From CANJIV01 sp046330225 (GTDB lineage Bacteria; Actinomycetota; Thermoleophilia; Solirubrobacterales; Solirubrobacteraceae): 64,000 bases of DNA. The stretch spans positions 62,001-126,000 of the forward strand of contig JAXLTD010000005.1 of assembly GCA_046330225.1 (NCBI GenBank), given 5' to 3'. How positions within the stretch are numbered: position 1 is the first letter of the stretch; every line of letters begins with the position of its first letter. Under the pieces are notes generated by a model. It was not told the origin of the DNA and made no database searches. It worked only from the letters and a program-made list of their open reading frames with translations. The position numbers were made by a program, and so were the translations under genes. Below, in pieces: positions 27,818 through 37,200 of this stretch.

Positions 27818-28696
27818 CTAGGCCTCCTGGTGCAGCGCGCGGGCGGCGGCCCGGCGCAGGGCGCGGGTGGTCAGGGCGCCGGCGAGGTGGCGCTTGTAGT
27901 CGGCCGGCCCGCGGCCGTCCGCTGTCGGAGAGCAGTCCTCGGACGCGATCGCGCCGGCCTGGGCGAAGAGGTCGTCGGACGGCGCCTGCCCGCGCAGGAG
28001 CTCCTCGGCCCGGGCCAGCTCGATCGTCGTGGGGCCCACGGCGCTCAGGCCGATGCCCGCGTCGGCGATCGTGCCGGCGTCCAGCCACACCGCTGCCGAG
28101 ACGGCGGCGATGGCGAAGTCGCCGGCGCGCCGCTCGACCTTCTCGTGGGCGCTGCCGCCGCCCGGGCGCTTGGGCAGCCGCACCTCGGTGACCATCTCGC
28201 CGGCGCCGACGGCGGTCATGTACGGGCCGACGTGGAACTCGCCCATCGTCACGACGCGCTCGCCCTGGGCGCCGCGGATGACGACGCGCGCCTTCACCGC
28301 CGAGCAGACGGCCGAGAGGTCCTCGGCCGCGTCGGCCTGGCAGAGCGATCCGCCCATCGTGCCGCGGTTGCGCACGACCGGGTCGGCGATGACCTGCTCG
28401 GCTTCGCGGAAGACCGGGAACCACTCGGCGAGCAGGCCGGACTCGAGCAGGTCGACGTGGCGCGTGAGCGCCCCGACGCGGATCTCGTCCCCCGCGTCGC
28501 GGATGTACGACAGCTCGGGCTCGAGGTCGTTGATGTCGATGAGGTGCCCGGGGTTGGCGAGGCGCAGCTTCATCATCGGCAGCAGGCTGTGCCCGCCCGC
28601 GATGATCCGGGCGTCCGGGCCCAGGCGCTCCAGCGCGGCGATCGCGCCGTCGACGCTCGTCGCCCGCTCGTAGTCAAACGGCGCCGGTGTCTGCAT
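27818..28696 (-). CDS. coxM: CO dehydrogenase medium FAD-binding subunit
   Basis: A 292-residue FAD subunit. The two family motifs A-G-G-H-S-L-L-P-M-M-K and T-M-G-G-S-L-C are present, which hold the FAD pyrophosphate. A C-terminal CO dehydrogenase flavoprotein domain follows. It accepts electrons from CoxS and delivers them to quinone. GGGGAGG precedes the ATG. The start overlaps the upstream membrane-protein gene by 23 bp, tying the small membrane proteins to the cox operon. Gene order M-S-L-D-E matches known form I clusters. Confidence 0.96.
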   Translation of the reverse strand: MQTPAPFDYERATSVDGAIAALERLGPDARIIAGGHSLLPMMKLRLANPGHLIDINDLEPELSYIRDAGDEIRVGALTRHVDLLESGLLAEWFPVFREAEQVIADPVVRNRGTMGGSLCQADAAEDLSAVCSAVKARVVIRGAQGERVVTMGEFHVGPYMTAVGAGEMVTEVRLPKRPGGGSAHEKVERRAGDFAIAAVSAAVWLDAGTIADAGIGLSAVGPTTIELARAEELLRGQAPSDDLFAQAGAIASEDCSPTADGRGPADYKRHLAGALTTRALRRAAARALHQEA

Positions 28697-29324
28697 CGGG
28701 CCTCCCCTCGGGGTCGAGAACGGTGGTCGCCCCCGGCGCGTGCGGCCGCACGCCCGGCGAGGCGCTCGGCTCGTACTGCACCGGCGCGTCGGTGCCGATG
28801 ACCGGCGAACGCGGGAGCTTCTCCGGGCGCGACTGCCGCCCGTCGGGGTAGAGGCTCATCGCTGCCCCGGCGCTGCGCTCGGCGTTGCGCACGGCCGGCC
28901 CGTCGGGGCTCGCCGCGGCGATCGGCGCCTCGCGGCCCAGGCGCGCGAGCGTGAGGACTCCGCGCGTGTAGACCTCGGCGATCCGCGGCGCCTTCGTGCT
29001 GCCGCTGTCCGGGAAGTTCCGGAAGCCGGCCGCGGCGGCGCCGGGGTAGAGGCCCTCGACCAGGCCGAGTGCGTCGGGCATGCCGGCCTTCTTCACGAGC
29101 AGGCCTTCGAGCGCGTCCACGCCGGCGTCGAGGTGGGTGTTGATGGTGGTGACGACCTCCTCGACGGGCTGGGTCTTCTCGAGGATCTCCCCGACGGCCG
29201 TGATCGTCTCGTCGAGTCCCGTGGCGATCTTGGACAGCGCGACGATCGTGGCGATGAGGTAGACGGCGAGCGCGGCGACGATGAGGACCACCGCGACGAT
29301 GAGGATGGCGGCGGGGGCGGTCAT
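28674..29324 (-). CDS. single-pass membrane protein, 216 residues, cox-linked
   Basis: One N-terminal transmembrane helix (about residues 4-30), then a helical region with E-T-I-T-A-V-G-E-I-L and a polar tail rich in proline, glycine and arginine. It is the last and longest of five tandem one-helix proteins. Its ATG overlaps the previous gene by ATGA and its end overlaps coxM by 23 bp. No family recognised. It could anchor or recruit CO dehydrogenase at the membrane, based only on position. Confidence 0.8.
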   Translation of the reverse strand: MTAPAAILIVAVVLIVAALAVYLIATIVALSKIATGLDETITAVGEILEKTQPVEEVVTTINTHLDAGVDALEGLLVKKAGMPDALGLVEGLYPGAAAAGFRNFPDSGSTKAPRIAEVYTRGVLTLARLGREAPIAAASPDGPAVRNAERSAGAAMSLYPDGRQSRPEKLPRSPVIGTDAPVQYEPSASPGVRPHAPGATTVLDPEGRPDADTGAV

Positions 29325-29596
29325 GCCGGTGCTCCCGTCGACGGGTCGTCGAGGATCACGTCGAGCGAGCCGCCGTAGTGCGCGACCCCGGCGACCGTGT
29401 CGATCGCCTGCTGCTGGGTGGTGAGCAGCAGCGGCACCGCGTCGAGGTCCTTGGACCCGGCGCGGGCGGCCGCGGAGATCTGCTCGACGCTCGGGACGAT
29501 GCTGCGGGCCGCCTTCAGCACGCCGTGCAGCAGGACCACGACGATCGGGAAGACCACGAGCAGCAGGACCAGCGAGCCGATCCAGTAGAGCGTCAT
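29321..29596 (-). CDS. single-pass membrane protein, 91 residues, cox-linked
   Basis: Transmembrane helix at about residues 5-26 (W-I-G-S-L-V-L-L-L-V-V-F-P-I-V-V-V-L), then an amphipathic helical region with P-S-V-E-Q-I-S-A-A-A-R and an acidic end. A GAGGAGG site precedes the ATG; it overlaps both neighbours by four bases (ATGA). Fourth of five paralogous-looking small proteins. Function unknown. Confidence 0.8.
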   Translation of the reverse strand: MTLYWIGSLVLLLVVFPIVVVLLHGVLKAARSIVPSVEQISAAARAGSKDLDAVPLLLTTQQQAIDTVAGVAHYGGSLDVILDDPSTGAPA

Positions 29597-29871
29597 GACG
29601 GCCTCCTCTCGGCGACGATGGCCGCCTTGGCGCCGATCCCCGGCAGCGCGCCGAGGATCGTGTCGAACTGGGCGTTGATGGCCGTGACGGCGGGCTCGAG
29701 CGGCTTGAGGTGCTCGGACTCGACCGTCGTGAGGGCCGACCCCAGCGTGGCCAGCCCCTGCGAGATGGACTCCAGCTTCTTCCGGACCAGGATCAGCGCC
29801 ACCGCGACGACGGCGACGACGATCACGGCGAGGACGACGCTGAGCAGGACGAGGGTGTGGACCGTGCTCAT
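29593..29871 (-). CDS. single-pass membrane protein, 92 residues, cox-linked
   Basis: Transmembrane helix at about residues 7-30, followed by K-K-L-E-S-I-S-Q-G-L-A-T-L and H-L-K-P-L-E-P-A-V-T-A-I-N, a probable coiled-coil or helical rod. ATGA overlaps on both sides. Third of the five. The layout (TM, then S/T- and L-spaced helix) recurs in all members, suggesting duplication from one ancestor. Confidence 0.8.
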   Translation of the reverse strand: MSTVHTLVLLSVVLAVIVVAVVAVALILVRKKLESISQGLATLGSALTTVESEHLKPLEPAVTAINAQFDTILGALPGIGAKAAIVAERRPS

Positions 29872-30158
29872 GCCCCACCGTACCCGTCGGTCAGGGCGTT
29901 CATGTAGCCGTCTTGCACCACGGCCTCCTCGACGATGAGCCCGAGCACGGGCGCCGTGGCCTCGAGCTTCGGGATGTGAGCGGTGTTCGCGCCGACCTTG
30001 CCCGCGACGGCGAGCAGGCGGCCGACGGAGGCGTCGATGTCCCCGACGGTCTTCACGAGGACGGCGAGCAGCACCGCGACGATGAGCGCGGCCACGAGGC
30101 CGATGATCAGCGCCACGGTCCAGAGGGTCGTGACCGTGGCAGCGAGCGGAAGCGTCAT
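29868..30158 (-). CDS. single-pass membrane protein, 96 residues, cox-linked
   Basis: Transmembrane helix at about residues 14-37, then D-I-D-A-S-V-G-R-L-L-A-V-A-G-K-V and a short tail ending Y-G-G-A. ATGA overlaps on both sides. Second of the five tandem one-helix proteins. No known family. Confidence 0.8.
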   Translation of the reverse strand: MTLPLAATVTTLWTVALIIGLVAALIVAVLLAVLVKTVGDIDASVGRLLAVAGKVGANTAHIPKLEATAPVLGLIVEEAVVQDGYMNALTDGYGGA

Positions 30159-30418
30159 CGGCCCACCGCCACCTTCCGCAGCGCCCGCGCCGAGTGCAGG
30201 ATGCGCACGCCGGAGTCGTTGATGCGGTCGATCCCGGCCAGCGCGTCGGTCTGCGCCTGCAGCGCCTCGAGGCCCGCGACGGCGGCCTTCGCCTGGCGGG
30301 AGATCTTCCGGGCCAGCAGGAGGATCGTGATCACGATCACCGCCACCACCAGGACCACCACGACCCCGAGCGCGAGCCCCACCCACCAGCCGGTGGACGC
30401 GCCGATCACGGCTGCCAT
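30155..30418 (-). CDS. single-pass membrane protein, 87 residues, first gene of the cox run
   Basis: Transmembrane helix at about residues 12-36 (W-W-V-G-L-A-L-G-V-V-V-V-L-V), then a basic R-K-I-S-R-Q-A-K and a helix with L-E-A-L-Q-A-Q-T-D-A-L. A GGAGGTG ribosome binding site precedes the ATG. It opens an 11-kb single-strand gene run that includes all cox genes; the promoter must lie in 30419-30662, but I could not fix a -10. Confidence 0.8.
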   Translation of the reverse strand: MAAVIGASTGWWVGLALGVVVVLVVAVIVITILLLARKISRQAKAAVAGLEALQAQTDALAGIDRINDSGVRILHSARALRKVAVGR

Positions 30419-30662
30419 GCCACACCTCCTGCGTTCGTCGAAGGAACCATCGAATTCAGCGGAAATGGCGGAGCGACCCGGCCCGGGTCCCCCCGGGTCG
30501 CGACCTCTCCTCGCCGACGCACCTTGCCGTTCTTGGGGTCCCGCGTCAACCGGACCGCCGGGATCGCTGAGGCCGGACCGGCCGATGGCACCCGCCCGGG
30601 GCGGCGCGCGACCTGGCCGGCGCCGGTGTCAGGCCGGCGGCTCCGGGTGCGACCGCGGGTCC

Positions 30663-31511
30663 ATGGCCCGACCGGCACGGCTCCTGCAGCGCACGGCGGC
30701 CGCGGTGGCCGCGGCCGGCTGCGCCGCGGGCAGCGCGGGCTGCCTCGAAACGCCTGCCCCCGCCGCGCCCGACCGGGCGGTGATTCGCACGCTCGGCGTC
30801 GCGGCCGTGGAGGAGCAGCGGGCCGAGGCCGTGCTGACCTCCAAGCGGCTGGACCGCGCGCTCGGGACGCTCGGCGCGCGCGAGATCCAGGCCGAGCGGT
30901 CGATGCGCCGCGGCGACCTGCTCGGCGTCCCCGCCGACACCGTGGCCGTCGCGCTCGGGGCGGCGATCGAGCGCCGCGACCGGATCCGGGCCTACCGGGC
31001 GGCGCTCGTCCGCGCGGCCCGGCCGCTGGCCGGCACGGCGGTGCCCCTGCGCCCGGAGGCGGCCTACGAGACGGCCGGCGTGCGCGAACTGCTCGTCCGC
31101 TGGAACGCGCTCGTCACGGCCGAGGCGGCGATCTGCCGGGAGCACATCCGGAACCTGTCGGCGAACCTGCTGGTGGCGCGCCGCGGCGCCACCGCGCTGC
31201 GCGCCGGCCTGGCGACGCTGAACGAGGGCGGGGACGAGCGCTTCGTGCGCGCCGCCCTGCGCTGGCGCGCCGCGGAGGCCGCGCTCGACCGCCGGCTGGA
31301 CCGCAGCCGCGCCGGCGACGCGATCGACGCCTGGAACGCCGCCTACGCCCGGCTCGCGGACTGGATCGGCGGCGACGTGAGCCGCGCGGACTTCGTTTCA
31401 AAGGTCGCCGCCCGCTACCCGCACTCGTTCTTCGCCGAGAACGCCGACCTGTACACGTCGCCCGACAGCGGCTACGACGACGCGCCGGACCCGGCGGATC
31501 AGTATCCGTGA
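30663..31511 (+). CDS. probable lipoprotein, helical, 282 residues
   Basis: The N-terminus R-P-A-R-L-L-Q-R-T-A-A-A-V-A-A-A-G-C has a basic start, short hydrophobic core and a lipobox-like A-A-G-C; a second Cys follows (S-A-G-C). The mature part is long, helical and rich in alanine and arginine, with no recognised domain. It diverges from the cox run and converges on the P450 gene, so it may share control with either. Function unknown. Confidence 0.65.
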   Translation: MARPARLLQRTAAAVAAAGCAAGSAGCLETPAPAAPDRAVIRTLGVAAVEEQRAEAVLTSKRLDRALGTLGAREIQAERSMRRGDLLGVPADTVAVALGAAIERRDRIRAYRAALVRAARPLAGTAVPLRPEAAYETAGVRELLVRWNALVTAEAAICREHIRNLSANLLVARRGATALRAGLATLNEGGDERFVRAALRWRAAEAALDRRLDRSRAGDAIDAWNAAYARLADWIGGDVSRADFVSKVAARYPHSFFAENADLYTSPDSGYDDAPDPADQYP

Positions 31512-31524
31512 GGCGCCGGCCTCA
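31509..31524. terminator. palindrome made of the two convergent stop codons
   Basis: TGAGGC-GCCG-GCCTCA. The first three bases are the stop of the lipoprotein gene and the last three (read on the other strand) the stop of the P450 gene. Short, so terminator strength is uncertain. Confidence 0.45.
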
Positions 31525-32865
31525 GGCCGCGGCGAGCGCCGGGTCTGCCGCCGGCGCGGCGGCGGGCTCGCGCCGCGTCACCGTGATCAGCGCGCCGTGC
31601 TCGGGCACCATCGTGATCGCCCGGCGCCGCCGCCGCTCGCTCGGTGCTGCCGACGGCGCGAGGTCGGTCCGGGCGGCGATCCGCTGCACGGCGATCCGCA
31701 TCTCGTACTGGGCGAAGGCCGCGCCGAGGCAGCGGCGCACGCCGCCGCCGAAGGGGATCCAGGTGTAGGCGTCGGGCGCGCCGTCCAGGAAGCGCTCGGG
31801 CCGCCACGCCAGCGGCTCGGGGTAGGCGTCCTCGCGCAGCCCGACGAGCAGGAGCGAGATCGCGAGCTGGTGCCCGGCCGGGATGTCCCACTCGCCGAGC
31901 CGGATCGGCTCCGGGAGCCGGCGCATCGCGTAGTTCAGGACGGGGCGCACGCGCATCGTCTCCTTGATCGCGGCGTCGGCGAAGTCCGCCGACTCGCCCG
32001 CCCGCGCCTCGGCGGCCAGCCGGGCCAGCGCCTCCGGATGGCGCGTGAGGCGCTCGAAGGTCCAGGCCAGCGTCGTGGCCGTCGTCTCGTGCCCGGCGAC
32101 GAGCATCGTGAGGCACTCGTCGCGCAGCTCCTGGTCGGTCATCGCCGTGCCGTCCTCGAAGCGGGCCTGGACCATGAGCGAGAGCACGTCGGTCCGGTCC
32201 GGGGTCGCGGGATCGTTCCGGCGCCGGGCGATCTCGTCGAAGAGGATCGCGTCGACGGCGTCGCGCTCGCGCAGGAACCGTCCCCACGGGCTGCGCGGGC
32301 CGAGATCGTGCTGGACGAACGGAAGCATCGTGCCCCACTGCCCGAGGTCGAGCATGCCGGGGAGCAGCCGTTCGAGATCGGCGAGCCGGCCGGCGTCCTC
32401 GATCCCGAAGACGGCGCGCAGGATCACCCGCAGCGCGAAGCGGTTCGTGCACGGGTGCAGCGCGAAGGGCTCGCCGATCGGCCAGCGGTCGATCTCGGCG
32501 TCGATGACCTCGGTCATGAGGTCGCCGTAGAGGCGCATCCGGTCGCCCTGGAAGGAGGGGAGCAGCAGCTTGCGCTGGCGCAGGTGCGCCGCGCCGTCGA
32601 GCAGGAGCACCGAGGTGGAGCCGACGACCGGCTCGAGGATCTCGTTGCCCTCGCCGGCCCGGAGCATCGCGGGGTCCCCGGTGAAGACCGCCTTGACCAG
32701 CGCCGGGTCGGCGATGACGACGAACGGCGGCAGGCCGCCGCCGATGCGCAGCGTGAAGACGTCGCCGTATTCGCGCTGCAGGCGCCGCAGGAGCGGCGCC
32801 TCGCGGACCATGAACCCGAGGGACTGGAGCGGGACCGGCAGCCGGACGTCGGGCGGGGCGGGCAT
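31522..32865 (-). CDS. cytochrome P450
   Basis: A 447-residue soluble bacterial P450. The I-helix oxygen-binding motif A-G-H-E-T-T-A-T-T, the K-helix E-T-M-R-V-R-P (ExxR) and the heme loop F-G-G-G-V-R-R-C-L-G with the axial Cys are intact. The N-terminus has no membrane anchor. The pattern resembles CYP110/CYP102-like long-chain or terpenoid hydroxylases rather than macrolide P450s, but the substrate cannot be told. No ferredoxin is adjacent. An MFS gene lies just upstream on the same strand. Confidence 0.93.
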   Translation of the reverse strand: MPAPPDVRLPVPLQSLGFMVREAPLLRRLQREYGDVFTLRIGGGLPPFVVIADPALVKAVFTGDPAMLRAGEGNEILEPVVGSTSVLLLDGAAHLRQRKLLLPSFQGDRMRLYGDLMTEVIDAEIDRWPIGEPFALHPCTNRFALRVILRAVFGIEDAGRLADLERLLPGMLDLGQWGTMLPFVQHDLGPRSPWGRFLRERDAVDAILFDEIARRRNDPATPDRTDVLSLMVQARFEDGTAMTDQELRDECLTMLVAGHETTATTLAWTFERLTRHPEALARLAAEARAGESADFADAAIKETMRVRPVLNYAMRRLPEPIRLGEWDIPAGHQLAISLLLVGLREDAYPEPLAWRPERFLDGAPDAYTWIPFGGGVRRCLGAAFAQYEMRIAVQRIAARTDLAPSAAPSERRRRRAITMVPEHGALITVTRREPAAAPAADPALAAA

Positions 32866-32911
32866 TGGCGCGTGAGGGTACTCGCGTGCGCGCGGCGCCG
32901 GGGGAGCTGCG

Positions 32912-34126
32912 TCACACGCGCGCGGGCTCGCCCGCGGACTCCGCAGCCGGCTCCAGGACCGACCGCCAGGCCAGCGTGAGCACGGCGCCGACCAGCGCGG
33001 CGCCCACGCCGGCGGCCACCGCCGCCTGCCACCCGGCGGCGTCGACGAGCACGCCAGCGGCCGCTGCGCCCAGCGCGATGCCGGCCATGAGCGCGGTGAG
33101 CGGCCAGGTGAGCGCCTCGGTCGCGCGGCCCCGCGGGGCCAGCGCGCCGGCCAGCTCGTTGCGCGAAGCGAGCAGCGGCGCCATCGCCACGCCGGCCGGA
33201 ACGGCGAGGATCGCCATCGAGACGACCGACCACCCCAGCGCGAGCAGCGCGAACCCGGCGGGCAGCACGAACGAGATGCGCACGAAGACCTCGGAGACCG
33301 ACAGGTTCCGCGCCGACCACGGCCCGTAGAGCAGGCCGCCCACCGTGCTGCCGACCGCCCACGCCGCGAGCAGCGCGCCCGCGGCTGCGGCGCCGGACTC
33401 CTCCCGGCCGAACGCCGTGAGGGCGAGCTCGATGGCTCCGAACCCGATGCCGAGCGGGATCATCGTGGCGATCAGCGCGCGCAGGCCCGGCGAGGCCAGC
33501 GCGCCCCACATGCCCCCGGCGCGCGCGTGCTCGGAGGGCGGCCCGGCGGCGGGCAGCGCCGCCAGGAAGGCGAGGCTGCCGATGAGGATCGTGGCAGCCG
33601 ACAGGATCAGCGCCTCGGCGGCGCCGGCGACCGCGGCAATCACCCCGACGCCCAGCGGCCCGATGACGAACGCCGCCTCCAGGAGGACGGAGTCCAGCGC
33701 GAACCCGAGGCGCACGAGGTCGGGCTGGCCGCCGACGAGCCCCGGCAGCCGCGCGCGCAGCACCGAGGGGGTGGGGGGGAACATGAGGCCCCCAAGCGTG
33801 GCGAGGGCGATCAAGACGACGGGCGGGGCTCCAGCCGACCCGGCGAGGACCAGCCCGATCAGCGAGCCGGCGTTCGCGGCGGCCAGCGGCGCGATGACGC
33901 CCGCGCCGCGCCGGTCGACGATGCGGCTCATCAGCGGCGCACCGACGCCCAGGCCGATCGCCAAGCCGGCCGACGCCGCGCCGGGCACCGCGAACGACCC
34001 CGTCTCCTCGCGCAGGAACAGCAGCACCGCGATCCCGTTGACCCCGTACGGCATCCGGGCCAGCAGCGCCGCCCCGAACAGGAGGCCCAGGCCCGGCTGG
34101 CGCAGGAGGCGGACGTACGAGCGCAT
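32912..34126 (-). CDS. MFS transporter, 12 helices
   Basis: A 404-residue membrane protein with about 12 hydrophobic segments and the MFS motif A-like S-R-I-V-D-R-R-G-A-G between helices 2 and 3. Duplicated halves meet near the polar stretch P-P-S-E-H-A-R-A-G. It is of the sugar/drug efflux type without a named subfamily. The ATG at 34126 gives the first helix an ordinary N-terminus; no ribosome binding site is visible. It lies 46 bp upstream of the P450 gene on the same strand, so the two may form a modification/export pair. Confidence 0.82.
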   Translation of the reverse strand: MRSYVRLLRQPGLGLLFGAALLARMPYGVNGIAVLLFLREETGSFAVPGAASAGLAIGLGVGAPLMSRIVDRRGAGVIAPLAAANAGSLIGLVLAGSAGAPPVVLIALATLGGLMFPPTPSVLRARLPGLVGGQPDLVRLGFALDSVLLEAAFVIGPLGVGVIAAVAGAAEALILSAATILIGSLAFLAALPAAGPPSEHARAGGMWGALASPGLRALIATMIPLGIGFGAIELALTAFGREESGAAAAGALLAAWAVGSTVGGLLYGPWSARNLSVSEVFVRISFVLPAGFALLALGWSVVSMAILAVPAGVAMAPLLASRNELAGALAPRGRATEALTWPLTALMAGIALGAAAAGVLVDAAGWQAAVAAGVGAALVGAVLTLAWRSVLEPAAESAGEPARV

Positions 34127-34260
34127 GGCGGGGGATTGTCGCAGCGGGGCGCAAGCGTTCCGGGCGCGCGGGACGCCCCGGCCGTCGCCGGCACGGTTGG
34201 CCCCTGTGTGCGATTCGTCCGGCCTGGGAAGGACCCGGGCGGCGAGGGGTCTCACTGTGC

Positions 34261-37200
34261 ATGGGATACCGCCGCCAGCCACCGACCGCAGCCAGCGCTC
34301 CGCGCGCCGCCGCGGCCCTCGTCCTCGCGGCGCTTGCCGCCGCTGCCCTCGCGGCGCTGCCCGCACCGGCCCGCGCCGCGTCGATCCCTGCCGGGTCGAC
34401 CGTGGCGATCTCGGGCACGCCCGACCTGCTCGGCCTCCTGGCCACGCCGGTCGCGGACTCCTCCGTCGGGGCGCAGGGCGCGAGCCGCGACGGCCGTTTC
34501 GTCGCCTTCACCTCCGCCGCCGACGGCCTGTCGCCCGAGGACGACGACGGCGTGACGAACGTCTACGTGAAGGACACGGCGACGGGGGCCGTGACGCTCG
34601 CAAGCCGCGCCGACGGCGCGGCGGGCGAGCCCGCGCATCAGGACTGCTCCGACGCGGCGCTGAGCGCAAACGGCGCCCGGGTGGCGTTTGTCTGCGACGG
34701 CCCGCTCGCCCCCGCCGACGCCAACGCGCACGAGGACGTCTATCTCCGCGATCTCGGCACCGGACGGACCGACCTCGTGAGCCGCGCGACGGGCCTGGGC
34801 GCCACCGGCGACAGCTCGTCCCTCGAGCCCGCGATCGACGCCACCGGCTCGCACGTGGCCTTCGCCAGCTTCGCGTCCAACCTCACGCCGGTGGCACTCC
34901 CCGGATCCAAGCGCGTCTACCGGCGCGAGCTCCTGAACGGCGGGACCACGGTCCTGGTGAGCCGCGCCACCGGCGCGGGCGGGGCGGTCCCGGCCGCCGA
35001 CCGCTCCGAGGACCCCTCGATCAGCGGCGACGGCGCGCGCGTGGCGTTCACCACGGAGGGCGGGGCGCAGCTGGATCCGGCCGACACGAACGGCCGCGAC
35101 GACGTCTACGTCCGCGACGTCCCGGCGGCGCAGACCGTGCTCGTCAGCCGGGCCGACGGCGCCGGCCAGGTGGGCAACGGCGACTCCGGGGACGCCGCCA
35201 TCAGCGGGAACGGGCAGTTCGTCGCCTTCACCTCGCGATCGACCCAGTTCGACAACGCCAACGACCCCACGCCCGATCCCGACGCCTACCGCCGGTCGCT
35301 GACGTCGGGCGCCACCCAGCTCCTGAGCATCACCGCCGCGGGCGCCAAGGCCGACGGCCCGGCGACGGTCGCGAGCATCGACGACAGCGGCGAGACCGTG
35401 GCGTTCCGCACCGCGGCGACCAACCTCGACCCGGCCGACACGACGGCGGCGCTCACCGACATCTACGTGCGCCGCGGCAACGAGATGCTGCTGGCCAGCC
35501 GCGCCGACGGCGCTGGCGGCGCGCCCATCAACGGCGTCGACCTCGGCGCCGCCGTCAGCGGCGACGGCAGTCGCGTCGTGTTCGCGGCAGCGACAGGCCT
35601 CGTGGCCGGCCTGGAGCCGCGGGCGATCGCGGTGGCCGCGCGCGATCTCGTGCCCGGCTCGACGATCGCCGTGTCCCGCCCGGCCGGCGCCGCGCCCTTC
35701 CGCAACCAGGGCGGCACCGCGTCCGGCGGATCGGCCAGCGCCGACGGCCGCTTCGTCGCGTTCTCCTCGGACGCCCGCGGGCTGGGGGCGCCGGCCACCG
35801 CGGGCGCGTCGGTGTTCGTGCGCGACACCGTCACCGGCGCGGCCGTCCTGGCCAGCCGCGAGGACGGGCCGGACGGCGCCCCGCTCCGGGGCGAGTCGGT
35901 GCAGGCGCACCTCAGCGGCGACGGCCGGCGCGTCGCCTTTGTCACCTTCGACGGCGACGGCGGCACCAGGATCTTCGTGCGCGACCTCGCCGCCGGCCGG
36001 ACGCTGCGGGTGGACCGCGCCGACGGGGCCGGTGGCGCGCCGGCCAACGGCTTCAGCAGCACGCCGACGATCAGCGACGACGGGTCCCGCGTGGCGTTCG
36101 AGTCGGCGGCGACCAATCTGGGCGACGGCGACGCCGACGCGGCCATCGACGTGCACGTGCGCGTGCTCGCCGACGGGCAGACGCTGCTCGCGAGCCGGGC
36201 CGACGGGGCGGCGGGAGCCAAGGGCAACGCCGGCTCGACCGAGCCGGTGCTCAGCGGCGACGGCCGCAGCGTCGCCTTCGTCAGCCGGGCAACCAACCTC
36301 GGCGACGGCGACAGCGACGCCCTGGGCGACGTGCACGTGCGCCGCCTCGACACCGGCACGACGCGCCTCGTCAGCGCCCTCCCGGCCGGCATCGCGGGCG
36401 ACATCAAGGCCAACGGCGGGAGCAACCGGCCCTCGATCAGCCGCACCGGCACGCGCATCGCGTTCAGCTCCGGGGCGTCGAACCTCGGCGAGACGTCCTT
36501 CCAGCTCAAGCTCTTCGTCCGCGATCTCGCCGCCGGCACGCTGGAGATCGCCGGACGGCGCGACGGTGCGGGGGGCACGCCGTTCGTCGGCAACGTCTCC
36601 CCAGGGGTCCTGAGCGCCGACGGCGGCACCCTCGCCTTCGCCTTTGCAGAGCCGACGCTCATCGTCAACGGCGCGCGCGTGCGGGGGCTGGCGAGCGTCT
36701 TCGTCCGCGACCTGGCTGCCGGCGCGACCCGGCTCGTCTCGCGCCGCCTCGGCTCCGGCGACCCGGCGGGGAACGACCTGAGCCCGGCGGTGACCTCCGT
36801 GACGGCGAACGGCGCGTGCGCCGTGTTCACCACGCCGGGCCGCATGGCCGCCGCCCCGGCGAGCCCGGACTTCACCCAGACCTACCTCCACGCCCTGCGG
36901 GCCGACTGCGGCCGGGCCGCCGGGGGCGGCACAGTCCCGCCGCCGTCGCGCGACCGCACGGCACCGAGGCTCTCGGGGGTGCGGCTCTCGCGGTCGCGCT
37001 TCCGGGTGGGACCCCGGGCGACGGCGCTGACCGCGGCCGCCGCCGAGGGGCCGGCGAGGAGCGCGGCGGCCGGGGGGAGCGCGCAGAGCGCGGCCGCCAC
37101 GCGGCCCGCCGGCCGCGGCACCGTCCTGGGCCTGCGCGTCTCCGAGCGCGCGCGGCTGACCGTGACGGTGCAGCGCCAGCGTTTCGGGCGGCGCGTCAGA

